Assembly: GCA_018398585.1 (NCBI GenBank)
Contig: JAGTTD010000003.1
Location: 8,254,637 to 8,318,636, forward strand
Length of the DNA stretch: 64,000 bases
Direction: 5' to 3'
Source of the DNA: Simmondsia chinensis
Lineage: Eukaryota; Streptophyta; Magnoliopsida; Caryophyllales; Simmondsiaceae
Part shown: positions 35,442-48,021 of the stretch, piece after piece
Layout: each line of letters begins with the position of its first letter
How positions within the stretch are numbered: position 1 is the first letter of the stretch
Position numbers and translations under genes: made by a program
Notes under the pieces: generated by a model
What the model saw: the letters and a program-made list of their open reading frames with translations, nothing else
What the model was told of the DNA's origin: nothing
The model's database searches: none

Positions 35442-38400
35442 TGCTTGGGTCTAGTCCAGGTGTATCCTTATGGACCAAGCAAATACGTCCTTATACATGG
35501 ATATGAGTTTGAAGTATGCCTCTTATTATTTTTCCTTAGAAGAGCACTAAAATAGATGGATCGAGGATCCTCAAGGGTGGCTAGATTCAACACCTTCAAC
35601 TCGGCTATTATAATTGCCCCGCGTCCTCCAATTTAGAGCCTATTAGATTTCTTCATTGGTCCTTTCCTCGGCTAATGCCACTTCAAAAATAGTTATGTAA
35701 TTCATGAGACGACAAGTGACTCATTTGTTTTTAACTCATTCATGGTGACATCGATTTGGTCAGGTGGCAAGGAAACTTGTGTTTTAATTTTGAGTTGGCT
35801 GTCAACTCCTATCTTGACCATGGAGAACTCATCGTTAAGTACCTAAGGCTTGATTCCCTTTTGGCGTGGTGTAGCTTTTGCTACTAAAGCTTGAGATTGG
35901 TTGCCTTCACCTTTGTCACTCACTTTGACGCCTTCCTTTAGATCTCCTTTCTTTGAAAACCTATCTCCTTTTTTCGGGAATCACTGACCTAAATTAACCA
36001 TCAATACTTATCCTTAACCTACTTTCGGGGTTTCCCCCTGGCGAGCTAGTCTCATGAGCTTCACTCCTCTCACCATAATGGTGGCTTTCTCATATTGCTT
36101 CCTTCTTTGCGTCTTCAGCTTTTAGGATGGTTAGAAACTTCAAGCCTATCTAGGCTTTTGCTCACCATATGCTTTGCCCTCAAGTCTGATGAAAGCAGAG
36201 GCATGTGGCTGGTTTGGGATGCCATGATCATTATCAGGGGTGTTCCCAAGCTGGCTAAGATTAGAAATATGTGCTGAGTTCTTAATTTGTTAAGATGTAC
36301 CCCTACCAGAGTAGGACTGTCCCAATCTACCAAAGGCTGAGTGGCACATGAAGATTTTCGTATAGGTTGCACTCCTATCAGCATTGTATCAAAATAGGGT
36401 TTTTGTTGTTTTCTTTGCCCTATTTAACAGAAATATGTTGCCAGTATGCTGGCTTTTCCTTGCGATGAATAGTGATTTTCACTGCTCGAATGGCGTAAAT
36501 GCCAAGCTAACTCTAGAAGGCTTGACTTGGTCACCTTACTCTTGGAATTTTTGCTCCCTTTTTGATGAAAGATTTTTGAACCCACTCTTACCTCCACCAC
36601 TTTGAATGCTCGACATAGAAAAGAGCACTGACATAGTAGAATTCAGGAGAAGCATTAACCATAAGAAGTGTTGGCCACAATGGTAAAAGAGAGCTGCAGT
36701 AGATATTTTTGTTATCTTTCCCTATTTGCTTAGACCTTTCGATAGATCATCTGAACTCTACCCATTTTTGGAGTTCTACAACTCAAAAAAATTACTCTAA
36801 ACCAAAGTGTCAACATTCTCTACAAGGGCTGTAGCTTTTACCTCTTTTGACTAGTCATTAAACTGCCTTGTAGTAGAGCTACCTATATCTGTCAACCAAG
36901 TGGGTAGAATAACCTACTCCAGGACTCTCCTATATTGGCATTGCCTCCAGTATTCCCTAGCCCATTTATAGGAAGTTATGCGGTCATCACCTTTTCAACA
37001 CTCTCGAGAGATCCTTGATGAAACCAAACTACTTGCTAAATCGATGCAGATTGTACGGTTCAACATGAAAGTTGTTGCGGACACGAATTGACAGATAGGT
37101 TGAGGGTAGAGACTTGAGGTAGGTTAACTGTTGATCATTAAGCCCTTTGTCATTCTCAATGTTTGAATCCCATCAGTATTAAGAATAAGTGCGTATCACT
37201 GCATTGTGTTGCCATTGGGAATCAGCTCATAAGCTTGATTTCTCTTATAAGGCCGAGCAACACCAATACTAGCATAATGAAAAATTAGAACATTGTTAGA
37301 CAACTCTTTGTGGAGGCCAAAATAACAATCTAGCCACGCATAAAGATAGTAAGCTGGGAAGAAAATAGGGGCATTTCTTGGCTTTTCAGCCTCTACAATA
37401 GAGTTCAGACCTCTATAGATGCTAACAAGCACCAAGACCAGGAGATTAAATGATTGTCGTGTGACCACATGGCTTGCTCTACGAAAGGTCTTAGGACAAA
37501 TCAATGGTGACCAGTTAGCAGGGAGCACGAATGCGCATAACTAGCATGAGAAAAATGCTGCCAGAGATGTCTCGAACCACTTATTATTCGAGACATTCAA
37601 GTCATTAAAATTCATCTACTCTTTGAACCAAGCTTTTGCAGCTAATGGATAGTGACCACTGGGTTCAATCTAGAGCGAGTTTTTGAAAGCTGATTGTGAC
37701 GCTTAACCTTATAGTGATTCCCAACCTTTTGTGCTAGAATGAAACCTAAACCTCTGCACCAACCTCTTTATTCTACTCCTTAAGCTGGTGGAGAGTACTA
37801 AACAAGGCCTCACAAGGTGAGGGAGTACACCTTTTACCCTTTTTGTCCATGCCCGTCAGAATACTCACACTATAGACAATGTCATCATGTATCCGTCTAG
37901 ATTCGGGAAGACCGCCAAGTTGATGTAGATCCTATTGCAAGATATACATCTCCCGCCTAAATATTAAATGTGTTCGTTTTAAGGCACCAACACTCACAAA
38001 ATGCATGCACTATGCTTGTGCTTCGATCATACAAATGAGGGGAAACAATTACTGCATTCAAAATGCATGTTCTCATCAAGATTGCCTCAAATTGAGACAA
38101 TATCGCCTCTATACATTCTCAATATCTTGAAAAGCCAAACTTGAGCCATTCTAGCATCAGAAAACTATCGGTGGGTTTGTAGTTGTTTCAAGTAAATTGA
38201 AGAGATATTTATGCAAGGCTTGACATTATTATAATAATGTAATTATAGATAATGCAAGAGTAATTAATGCCACAATATGAGCTTGCATGTAATGCTTCAA
38301 CTTTTGAATGAAGAAAAAGAGAGCCAAGTGCATCTTCTCTGTGGAGGAGAAATCTAACTCCGCTCCTACCAGAGTACGACTCAAACAATAAAAAGCCTTC

Positions 38401-39411
38401 TGCTTGCCCTCTTTGTTTTCTTAGCGCATAACATCCGAGCGCTCACTCTTGAGCGGCCATATAGAGGATTAGAGGCTTTCCTTGAATTGGTGCCCCAAGC
38501 ACATGCAAGCTCATTAGCTAACTCTTGAGGTTTTCAAAGGCCATTTTACAGGATTCGTGCCACTCAAAGAGCGCACCTTTCTTCATTAGATGAATGAAAG
38601 GTTGACAACATCTCGCCAAGTTGTAAATTAACCTCCTAATGTAGGACAAGCGTCCATGAAGGTTCTTAGGTGGTGGCATCTTTTGGATAACGTACTTATC
38701 AAAAAAAAAAAATCTTTAGGATAACATTAATCTTGGACTTGTTGATCTCAATGCCACTGCAATGAACAATGAAACTAAGAAAATTGCTAGAGTTGAAGCC
38801 AAATATACACTAAAGAGGATTCATCTTAAGACTCACTTTCCCTAACCTTACAAAGACCAAGCACAAGTCTTGTAGATTATCAATTCATCTCTTGGATTCC
38901 ACCACGAAATCATCTATATAGCATTCAAAGTTTATATGTCATCAAATATTTCTACATTGCACGTTGATAAGTGGTACCCACATTTTTTAGACCAAAGGGC
39001 ATCACTTTATAGCAATATATCCCTTTGGGAGTGTGAAAGACAGTGACCTTTTCATCCTCAAGAGCACTTTTAATTGGGTGTAACTAGCTGTGCAATCCAT
39101 GAAGGACAATGCCTCATGGCTAGTAGTTACATAAACCATGAGTTGAAGAAATAGAAAAGGAAATCATCCTTTGGGCATTCGTTATTGAGATCACGAAAAT
39201 CCACACAGACTTGTAATTGCTCATTCTTCTTTCTTAGGGGCACTAAGTTGGACATCCAAGTCAGTGAGTGTCTCCACTTCTCAAATGAACCTAGCGACGA
39301 TCAATTTGTTGACCTCCACTTCGATGTCCATGACGCATTCGGGTTGAGAATGTTGATCCAATTGCTTTATTGGCTCAGTGCACTTATTGATCTTGAGACA
39401 GTGGGCAATAA
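35442..39411 (-). repeat. Array unit 1 (R1-P2-Q2)
   Basis: A 3,970-bp unit. On the minus strand Q2 encodes RT pieces: MPPPKNLHGRL, YIRRLIYNLA, CCQPFIHLMKKGALFEWHES at about 38530-38690, FHTPKGIYCYKVMPFGLKN at about 38975-39050, and a YIDDF-like active-site stretch at about 38920. Multiple stops show it is dead. Confidence 0.85.
37196..37528 (-). pseudogene. PMD-like fragment inside array unit 1
   Basis: A 110-residue frame reads RRASHVVTRQSFNLLVLVLV, SIYRGLNSIVEAEKPRNAPI, FFPAYYLYAWLDCYFGLHKE. The pattern of a helical stretch, SIYRGL, then FFP..YLYAWL is the plant mobile domain. The N-terminal part of the domain is further up the minus strand at about 38040 (TRTCILNAV type), in a broken frame. 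Confidence 0.65.
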
Positions 39412-42400
39412 TGCTTGGGTCTAGTCCAAGTGTATCCTTATGGACCAAGCAAATACGTCCTTATACATGGATATGAGTTTGAAGTATGCCTCTTATTATT
39501 TTTCCTTAGAAGAGCACTAAAATAGATGGATCGAGGATCCTCAAGGGTGGCTAGATTCAACACCTTCAACTCGTCTATTATAATTGCCCCGCGTCCTCCA
39601 ATTTAGAGCCTATTAGATTTCTTCATTGGTCCTTTCCTCGGCTAATGCCACTTCAAAAATAGTTATGTAATTCATGAGACAACAAGTGACTCATTTGTTT
39701 TTAACTCATTCATGGAGGTGGCAAGGAAACTTGTGTTTTAATTTTGAGTTGGCTGTCAACTCCTATCTTGACCATGGAGAACTCATCGTTAAGTTCCTAA
39801 GGCTTGATTCCCCTTTGGCGTGGCGTAGCTTTTGCTACTAAAGCTTGAGATTGGTTGCCTTCACCTTTGTCACTCACTTTGACGCCTTCCTTTAGATCTC
39901 CTTTCTTTGAAAACCTATCTCCTTTTTTCGGGAATCACTGACCTAAATTAACCATCAATACTTATCCTTAACCTATTTTCGGCGTTTCCCCCTGGCGAGC
40001 TAGTCTCATGAGCTTCACTCCTCTCACCATAATGGTGGCTTTCTCATATTGCTTCCTTCTTTGCGTCTTCAGCTTTTAGGATGGTTAGAAACTTCAAGCC
40101 TATCTAGGCTTTTGCTCACCATATGCTTTGCCCTCAAGTCTGATGAAAGCAGAGGCATGTGGCTGGTTTGGGATGCCATGATCATTATCAGGGGTGTTCC
40201 CAAGCTGGCTAAGATTAGAAATATGTGCTGAGTTCTTAATTTGTTAAGATGTACCCCTACCAGAGTAGGACTGTCCCAATCTACCAAAGGCTGAGTGGCA
40301 CATGAAGATTTTCGTATAGGTTGCACTCCTATCAGCATTGTATCAAAATAGGGTTTTTGTTGTTTTCTTTGCCCTATTTAACAGAAATATGTTGCCAGTA
40401 TGCTGGCTTTTCCTTGCGATGAATAGTGATTTTCACTGCTTGAATGGCGTAAATGCCAAGCTAACTCTAGAAGGCTTGACTTGGTCACCTTACTCTTGGA
40501 ATTTTTGCTCCCTTTTTGATGAAAGATTTTTGAACCCACTCTTACCTCCACCACTTTGAATGCTCGACATAGAAAAGAGCACTGACAGAGTAGAATTCAG
40601 GAGAAGCATTAACCATAAGAAGTGTTGGCCACAATGGTAAAAGAGAGCTGCAGTAGATATTTTTGTTATCTTTCCCTATTTGCTTAGACCTTTCGATAGA
40701 TCATCTGAACTCTACCCATTTTTGGAGTTCTACAACTCAAAAAAATTACTCTAAACCAAAGTGTCAACATTATCTACAAGGGCTGTAGCTTTTACCTCTT
40801 TTGACTAGTCATTAAACTGCCTTGTAGTAGAGCTACCTATATCTGTCAACCAAGTGGGTAGAATAACCTACTCCAGGACTCTCCTATATTGGCATTGCCT
40901 CCAGTATTCCCTAGCCCATTCATAGGAAGTTATGCGGTCATCACCTTTTCAACACTCTCGAGAGATCCTTGATGAAACCAAACTACCTGCTAAATCGATG
41001 CAGATTGTACGGTTCAACATGAAAGTTGTTGCGGACACGAATTGACAGATAGGTTGAGGGTAGAGACTTGAGGTAGGTTAACTGTTGATCATTAAGCCCT
41101 TTGTCATTCTCAATGTTTGAATCCCATCAGTATTAAGAATAAGTGCGTATCACTGCATTGTGTAACCATTGGGAATCAGCTCATAAGCTTGATTTCTCTT
41201 ATAAGGCCGAGCAACACCAATACTAGCATAATGAAAAATTCGAACATTGTTAGACAACTCTTTGTGGAGGCCAAAATAACAATCTAGCCACGCATAAAGA
41301 TAGTAAGCTGGGAAGAAAATAGGGGCATTTCTTGGCTTTTCAGCCTCTACAATAGAGTTCAGACCTCTATAGATGCTAACAAGCACCAAGACCAGGAGAT
41401 TAAATGATTGCCGTGTGACCACATGGCTTGCTCTACGAAAGGTCTTAGGACGAATCAATGGTGACCAGTTAGCAGGGAGCATGAATGCGCATAACTAGCA
41501 TGAGAAAAATGCTGCCAGAGATGTCTCGAACCACTTATTATTCGAGACATTCAAGTCATTAAAATTCATCTACTCTTTGAACCAAGCTTTTGCAGCTAAT
41601 GGATAGTGACCACTGGGTTCAATCTAGAGCGAGTTTTTGAAAGCTGATTGTGACGCTTAACCTTATAGTGATTCCCAACCTTTTGTGCTAGAATGAAACC
41701 TAAACCTCTGCACCAACCTCTTTATTCTGCTCCTTAAGCTGGTGGAGAGTACTAAACAAGGCCTCACAAGGTGAGGGAGTACACCTCTTACCCTTTTTGT
41801 CCATGCCCGTCAGAATACTCACACTATAGACAATGTCATCATGTATCCGTCTAGATTCGGGAAGACAGCCAAGTTGATGTAGATCCTATTGCAAGATATA
41901 CATCTCCCGCCAAAATATTAAATGTGTTCGTTTTAAGGCACCAACACTCACAAAATGCATGCACTATGCTTGTGCTTCGATCATACAAATGAGGGGAAAC
42001 AATTACTGCATTCAAAATGCATGTTCTCATCAAGATTGCCTCAAATTGAGACAATATCGCCTCTATACATTCTCAATATCTTCAAACTTGCGCCATTCTA
42101 GCATCAGAAAACTATCGGTGGGTTTGTAGTTGTTTCAAGTAAATTGAAGAGATATTTATGCAAGGCTTGACATTATTATAATAATGTAATTATAGATAAT
42201 GCAAGAGTAATTAATGCCACAATATGAGCTTGCATGTAATGCTTCAACTTTTGAATGAAGAAAAAGAGAGCCAAGTGCATCTTCTCTGTGGAGGAGAAAT
42301 CTAACTCCGCTCCTACCAGAGTACGACTCAAACAATAAAAAGCCTTCTGCTTGCCCTCTTTGTTTTCTTAGCGCATAACATCCGAGCGCTCACTCTTGAG

Positions 42401-43358
42401 CGGCCATATAGAGGATTAGAGGCTTTCCTTGAATTGGTGCCCCAAGCACATGCAAGCTCATTAGCTAACTCTTGAGGTTTTCAAAGGCCATTTTACAGGA
42501 TTCGTGCCACTCAAAGAGCGCACCTTTCTTCATTAGATGAATGAAAGGTTGACAACATCTCGCCAAGTTGTAAATTAACCTCCTAATGTAGGACAAGCGT
42601 CCATGAAGGTTCTTAGGTGGTGGCATCTTTTGGATAACGTACTTATCAAAAAAAAAAAATCTTTAGGATAACATTAATCTTGGACTTGTTGATCTCAATG
42701 CCACTGCAATGAACAATGAAACTAAGAAAATTGCTAGAGTTGAAGCCAAATATACACTAAAGAGGATTCATCTTAAGACTCACTTTCCCTAACCTTACAA
42801 AGACCAAGCACAAGTCTTGTAGATTATCAATTCATCTCTTGGATTCCACCACGAAATCATCTATATAGCATTCAAAGTTTATATGTCATCAAATATTTCT
42901 ACATTGCACGTTGATAAGTGGTACCCACATTTTTTAGACCAAAGGGCATCACTTTATAGCAATATATCCCTTTGGGAGTGTGAAAGACAGTGACCTTTTC
43001 ATCCTCAAGAGCACTTTTAATTGGGTGTAACTAGCTGTGCAATCCATGAAGGACAATGCCTCATGGCTAGTAGTTACATAAACCATGAGTTGAAGAAATA
43101 GAAAAGGAAATCATCCTTTGGGCATTCGTTATTGAGATCACGAAAATCCACACAGACTTGTAATTGCTCATTCTTCTTTCTTAGGGGCACTACGTTGGAC
43201 ATCCAAGTCAGTGAGTGTCTCCACTTCTCAAATGAACCTAGCGACGATCAATTTGTTGACCTCCACTTCGATGTCCATGACGCATTCGGGTTGAGAATGT
43301 TGATCCAATTGCTTTATTGGCTCAGTGCACTTATTGATCTTGAGACAGTGGGCAATAA
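39412..43358 (-). repeat. Array unit 2 (R2-P3-Q3)
   Basis: A 3,947-bp unit nearly identical to unit 1. Differences include a short deletion in R2 at about 39715 (GTGACATCGATTTG missing relative to R1 and R3) and a small deletion near 42083 in Q3. Its PMD-like frame (41150-41482) differs from unit 1 at only a few residues. Confidence 0.85.
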
Positions 43359-44472
43359 TGCTTGGGTCTAGTCCAGGTGTATCCTTATGGACCAAGCAAA
43401 TACGTCCTTATACATGGATATGAGTTTGAAGTATGCCTCTTATTAGTTTTCCTTAGAAGAGCACTAAAATAGATGGATCGAGGATCCTCAAGGGTGGCTA
43501 GATTCAACACCTTCAACTCGTCTATTATAATTGCCCCGCGTCCTCCAATTTAGAGCCTATTAGATTTCTTCATTGGTCCTTTCCTCGGCTAATGCCACTT
43601 CAAAAATAGTTATGTAATTCATGAGACGACAAGTGACTCATTTGTTTTTAACTCATTCATGGTGACATCGATTTGGTCAGGTGGCAAGGAAACTTGTGTT
43701 TTAATTTTGAGTTGGCTGTCAACTCCTATCTTGACCATGGAGAACTCATCGTTAAGTTCCTAAGGCTTGATTCCCTTTTGGCGTGGCGTAGCTTTTGCTA
43801 CTAAAGCTTGAGATTGGTTGCCTTCACCTTTGTCACTCACTTTGACGCCTTCCTTTAGATCTCCTTTCTTTGAAAACCTATCTCCTTTTTTCGGGAATCA
43901 CTGATCTAAATTAACCATCAATACTTATCCTTAACCTACTTTCGGGGTTTCCCCCTGGCGAGCTAGTCTCATGAGCTTCACTCCTCTCACCATAATGGTG
44001 GCTTTCTCATATTGCTTCCTTCTTTGCGTCTTCAGCTTTTAGGATGGTTAGAAACTTCAAGCCTATCTAGGCTTTTGCTCACCATATGCTTTGCCCTCAA
44101 GTTTGATGAAAGCAGAGGCATGTGGCTGGTTTGGGATGCCATGATCATTATCAGGGGTGTTCCCAAGCTGGCTAAGATTAGAAATATGTGCTGAGTTCTT
44201 AATTTGTTAAGATGTACCCCTACCAGAGTAGGACTGTCCCAATCTACCAAAGGCTGAGTGGCACATGAAGATTTTCGTATAGGTTGCACTCCTATCAGCA
44301 TTGTATCAAAATAGGTTTTTTGTTGTTTTCTTTGCCCTATTTAACAGAAATATGTTGCCAGTATGCTGGCTTTTCCTTGCGATGAATAGTGATTTTCACT
44401 GCTCGAATGGCGTAAATGCCAAGCTAACTCTAGAAGGCTTGACTTGGTCACCTTACTCTTGGAATTTTTGCT
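43359..44472 (-). repeat. Array unit 3, partial (R3)
   Basis: Only block R is present. It continues into unique DNA at 44473, which on the minus strand is the proper upstream part of the gypsy spacer. This identifies R3 as the original 5' junction of the duplicated segment. Confidence 0.8.
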
Positions 44473-45020
44473 AAACTTTAGTGATTCTATGTGATCCGCA
44501 TCAACCACCTTTCCCAAGGGTGAAGGGTTGGTAAAGTCATAGCTGTAACTAGCTATCATCTTGTAAGCATTTGGATCAAATCCTTCCTTTGTCCAGGTAT
44601 CAGGAAAGAGCTCCTTCTCTTCAGCAAGTTTCCAAGAAGATGCCACAAACTCCGCATTGGTAGTGTACACAGTTTGGACTACTTTGATTTTTTAAGGATT
44701 TTGGAAATCCTGCAAATTAAGCCTCCGGACAATTTTGTAACATTGGAAACTTTACACTATAAGAAGGGTGACTCCTCGTTTTTTTTGGAAGATTTTGGAA
44801 TATATCGGAACATTGGCATTGTGGTGGGGGTTCTAGACGCAACCTCCTTAGCCAAGAAGTTTGATCTTATTGGCTTGCTCTTGGTGAGGTGACAAATCCT
44901 TTTCTTGAGGAAAGGGTGTTGGCACCTTCTCCTCTTCTAATGCCCTCTTTCCAATGGCAGGGATTCCTGAAGGTAATAACTCCAATATAGCCTTTTCATC
45001 ATTATAGAATCTAGCATTTG
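44341..45020 (-). pseudogene. Tat/Ogre protease-RT spacer region
   Basis: The minus-strand frame 44670-44341 has ELFPDTWTKEGFDPNAYKMI, ASYSYDFTNPSPLGKVVDAD. This is the conserved LFP...FDPNAY...GYDF spacer of Tat/Ogre polyproteins. The stretch to 45020 continues it in broken frames (EEEKVPTPF and KDLSPHQE at about 44890-44960). Confidence 0.75.
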
Positions 45021-45422
45021 TTAGATGGGTTCTACCACAACAAAAGGATTTGCGTCAGCGATCACAACCTTTTCTCTACCATTTTCATGGGTACAAGGTT
45101 GCCCCAACAATATTTTATATGACGTTCTTAGATCAATGACATGGAAAATGGCATTTGACGTCAATTTCCCTACGGTAAGTTTAAGATGAATCAAGCCCAT
45201 TGTTCTTGGGCCTCCAAGGAAACCCTGGAGCATCATTTTTGTATTTTCCAACTCTTCCACATTGATCCCCAATGGCTTCATGGTGAACTTTGGCATGAGG
45301 TTCACTGCAAATCCACCATCCATCAGAATTCGGTTAACAATGTGCTCAACTATGTAATCGGACACAAATAAGGGCCTATTGTGTGGCTTATAACCCAACA
45401 TTAGGCCTTCATCAGTGAAAGT
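45021..45422 (-). pseudogene. Gypsy (Tat/Ogre) aspartic protease
   Basis: It encodes VNRILMDGGFAVNLMPKFTM, LQGFLGGPRTMGLIHLKLTV, AIFHVIDLRTSYKILLGQPC. This is the retropepsin fold of Tat/Ogre elements, with DGG in place of the usual D-S/T-G and LLGRPW changed to LLGQPC. The frame is cut at 45422 by the insertion of the SIRE copia element; residues beyond come from that LTR. Confidence 0.85.
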
Positions 45423-46587
45423 TGTTGGCCCTAAAAGCCATTTATATTGAAAATTTGATAATAACAATCATTTATTGAGCAATTATGTTTAAATTGTTCT
45501 AATATTTTTTGGAAGTGACTCATAAAAAAGTTAGAAAAATCAAGACTAATCAAGTTGATACCAAGCTTTCGAAGAGGATGGATCAAGAGGACAAGAGATT
45601 AAAGTTGGAAGAGAAGATTCATCCAAAATAAAGAGAACAAGACCCAACTTTAAGCGCTTTAAGTCATTTATGTTTATTTTTTAGGACTTAGAGTAGGGAT
45701 ATATCAATTGAGTCAAATATTAATAATGATATGTAATGCTCTAACAAAAATATTTTTGAAATATTTTTAAAATTTGATTTCCAAATATTTTTTAAAAAAT
45801 ACTAGCCCTCTGGAGCTGCTGTGTGTTGACACACATCCCTTGGGTGTTGACACACAGCCCGAAAAAGGCTCCAAATGGCTATTTTTGACTTCATTTTTTT
45901 CTAATCTTTTTTTTAACATTTTGAACGTCCCCTAAGCTCTCATTTTCCTATAAATAGAGCTTGAATGCTTTGGTTTAAACCATCCAGTACTCTCTAAGCA
46001 TTCTTTGATAAAAGGCTCTTACTCTCTTGTGCTTTAACATTATAATTCAAGTTTTCGTTTTAATTTTTTCTTGAGCATCATTAGTTCTCTTTATTGTGGA
46101 TCATTGAGCGTAATTGGCATATCCTTAGCTTTGGCTAAGCTTGATCTATTGTCAATTCACTCTTAAAAGAGTGAAAAATTTTCGTGATTTAATTCTTTCA
46201 TTGCTTTATTTCAATTTTTTATTGTAAAGGTTGGATCCTGAGCCTACTGTTACAAAGGATCGGTTGTAAAGGTTGGGTTTTGAACCTACGTACAAAAAGA
46301 TCGGTTGTAAAGGTTGCATCCTGAGCCTAGTTTTAAAAAGGAACATCACGCTTAGTTAAAGGCACAAGTGACGAAGAGTAATCACTTGAACAGTGAACCG
46401 GCTTCCGGGTTAGGGGTGAACCACTCTAAAAATTGTTGTGCATCTTTTTGTTCTTCTGTTTACTTTTCTATATTTTGCATTTATTGTTCATCTTTGAAAT
46501 CATTTTTTGTTCTTAAAGTTTAAATTTTTATTTTATCACGAAAGCAACTAATTCCCCTCCCCCCTTAGGTTGCTCTTTGGGCTTTCA
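45423..46587 (+). repeat. 5' LTR of the SIRE-type element
   Basis: 1,165 bp, TG...CA, followed directly by the primer-binding site. It contains TGTGTTGACACACA at 45830-45860, TATAAATAGAGC at 45950 (TATA box), and GGTTGTAAAGGTTG repeats near 46220-46320. The 3' LTR copy starts at 54510 with the same TGTTGGCCCTAAAAGCC. Confidence 0.85.
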
Positions 46588-46673
46588 ATTGGTATCAGAG
46601 ATAGTACTCTTTTTTTTTTTTTTTTTTAGTCTAACTACCTTAGAACTATCCAAATGGCAACATTCTCTCATTC

Positions 46674-47520
46674 TTGGCCGAGGGTCAATCGACCAACATG
46701 CCTTCTCTTTTTGATGAGGAAAATCTCCCCTATTGGAAACTTAGGGTAAGAGTTTTTATTACGTCTATTGATTTTGACTTGTGGCTAATCACTAAAAATG
46801 GTGATTTTGTTTCTTCAATGAATGAAAGAAATGCAATTGTTAATAAATTTGAAAATGAGCTTATCCAATACGATAAGACGAAGCTTGAAAAAAATGCTAA
46901 AGTTTATTTCCAATTATTATGTGCTAACTTCCAATGTGCTTCATCATGTTCAAAGTTGCAAGATCGCATAGGAGATTTGGGACAAACTTAAAGTCACATT
47001 TGAAAGTCGGATGAAGAATCTCTTGATACAAGTGAAGAAGAACAAGTGAATTCGTGTTTCATAGCCATTGATGATGAAAGCATTGAAGAAGATGAGATAA
47101 CTGATCTATCATATGATAAACTTGTTGTTGGCTTTCATGAATTGTATAAGAAATATAAAAATTGAAAAAGAGACACAACAGTTTCATAAAGGGTCTAGAA
47201 AAAGAGTCAAAACAAGTTTTATTGCTTGAACTTGAAAAAGAATCTTTAAAGAAAAAGAACGAATCTTTAAATGATGAAATTACAAAACTAACCAAAGGAA
47301 AACAATCCTTAGAGGAAAAGCTTCACTCATATGAAAATGAATCTTTAAAAACAAAAATAAGAGTCATTAAATGATCAAGTTAAAACATTGATTAATAAAA
47401 ACCAATTTTTGGAAGAAAAGCTCCTTTCAAGAGAAAATAAAAATAAAGAATCTAAGGAAGGTGAATTATTGGTTAAAGAGAATGAGTCTTTGACAGAACA
47501 AGTTGAAGAACTCTAAAAAT
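46674..47520 (+). pseudogene. SIRE gag remnant with coiled coil
   Basis: The first frame (46674-46991) reads GQSTNMPSLFDEENLPYWKL, RVRVFITSIDFDLWLI, the N-terminal copia gag domain. From 47060 to 47520, in other frames, comes a lysine/glutamate-rich coiled coil (LEKESLKKKNESLNDEITKL). Sirevirus gag has the same order. Frame breaks at 46992 and 47372. Confidence 0.8.
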
Positions 47521-48021
47521 TTTAAGTTTCTTAAGGGGGAAGAAACACTTGAAAAAATACTCTCTTCTTAAAGACTCATTTAAAATAAAGAGGGAATTGA
47601 CTATAATGAAAATGCTTAAAAGAAAAAATTGAATATACTCTTTGTCAAAGCCTCCTCACCACTGATAAACTCTATAAAATGTCATCATTATCGTGATCTT
47701 GTGTATATTGTGCATCAATGACTATTTAAAAAGAATTTTAGAAAAAATAAAGATGGTTTGGGTTCTAAAGTGATTTCAACCTCCAAATTTTAAGACTGAC
47801 AATTAAGGACCCAAGTAAATTTGGGCACCAAAAGTTCGTTAAATTGTGTAGGTATGCTTGAAGATTGAGAATAATTATCAAAAGTGATGCTTGGATATTG
47901 GTTTCATAAGTCATATATCCTGAGATAAATCCAAGTCCACCTTTATCAAACCAAGAAAATTATACGTCACTTTTGGTGACAACAAGAAAAAAAAATTCTT
48001 TGTATCGGTGACATTGCTCCT

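Larger units (their letters stand above)
34803..44472 (-). repeat. Tandem array of Tat/Ogre-type gypsy fragments (period about 3.95 kb)
   Basis: The array is built of blocks R, P and Q in the plus-strand order P-R-P-Q-R-P-Q-R. R begins at 35442, 39412 and 43359, giving periods of 3,970 and 3,947 bp. P begins at 34803, about 36555 and about 40508. Q begins at about 37188 and 41141. Copies are nearly identical by eye, with occasional base changes and a 14-bp indel at about 39715. The minus strand of each unit carries the protease-RT spacer (R), RT plus PMD (Q), and the PMD end (P). The first unit lacks Q (about 2.2 kb), joined at a 5-base AATAA shared by both sides. Confidence 0.88.

Noticed and set aside
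45021..45467. A protease frame extending past 45422
   Set aside because: The first 15 or so residues of the open frame come from the antisense of the SIRE LTR. The gypsy sequence itself is cut at 45422.
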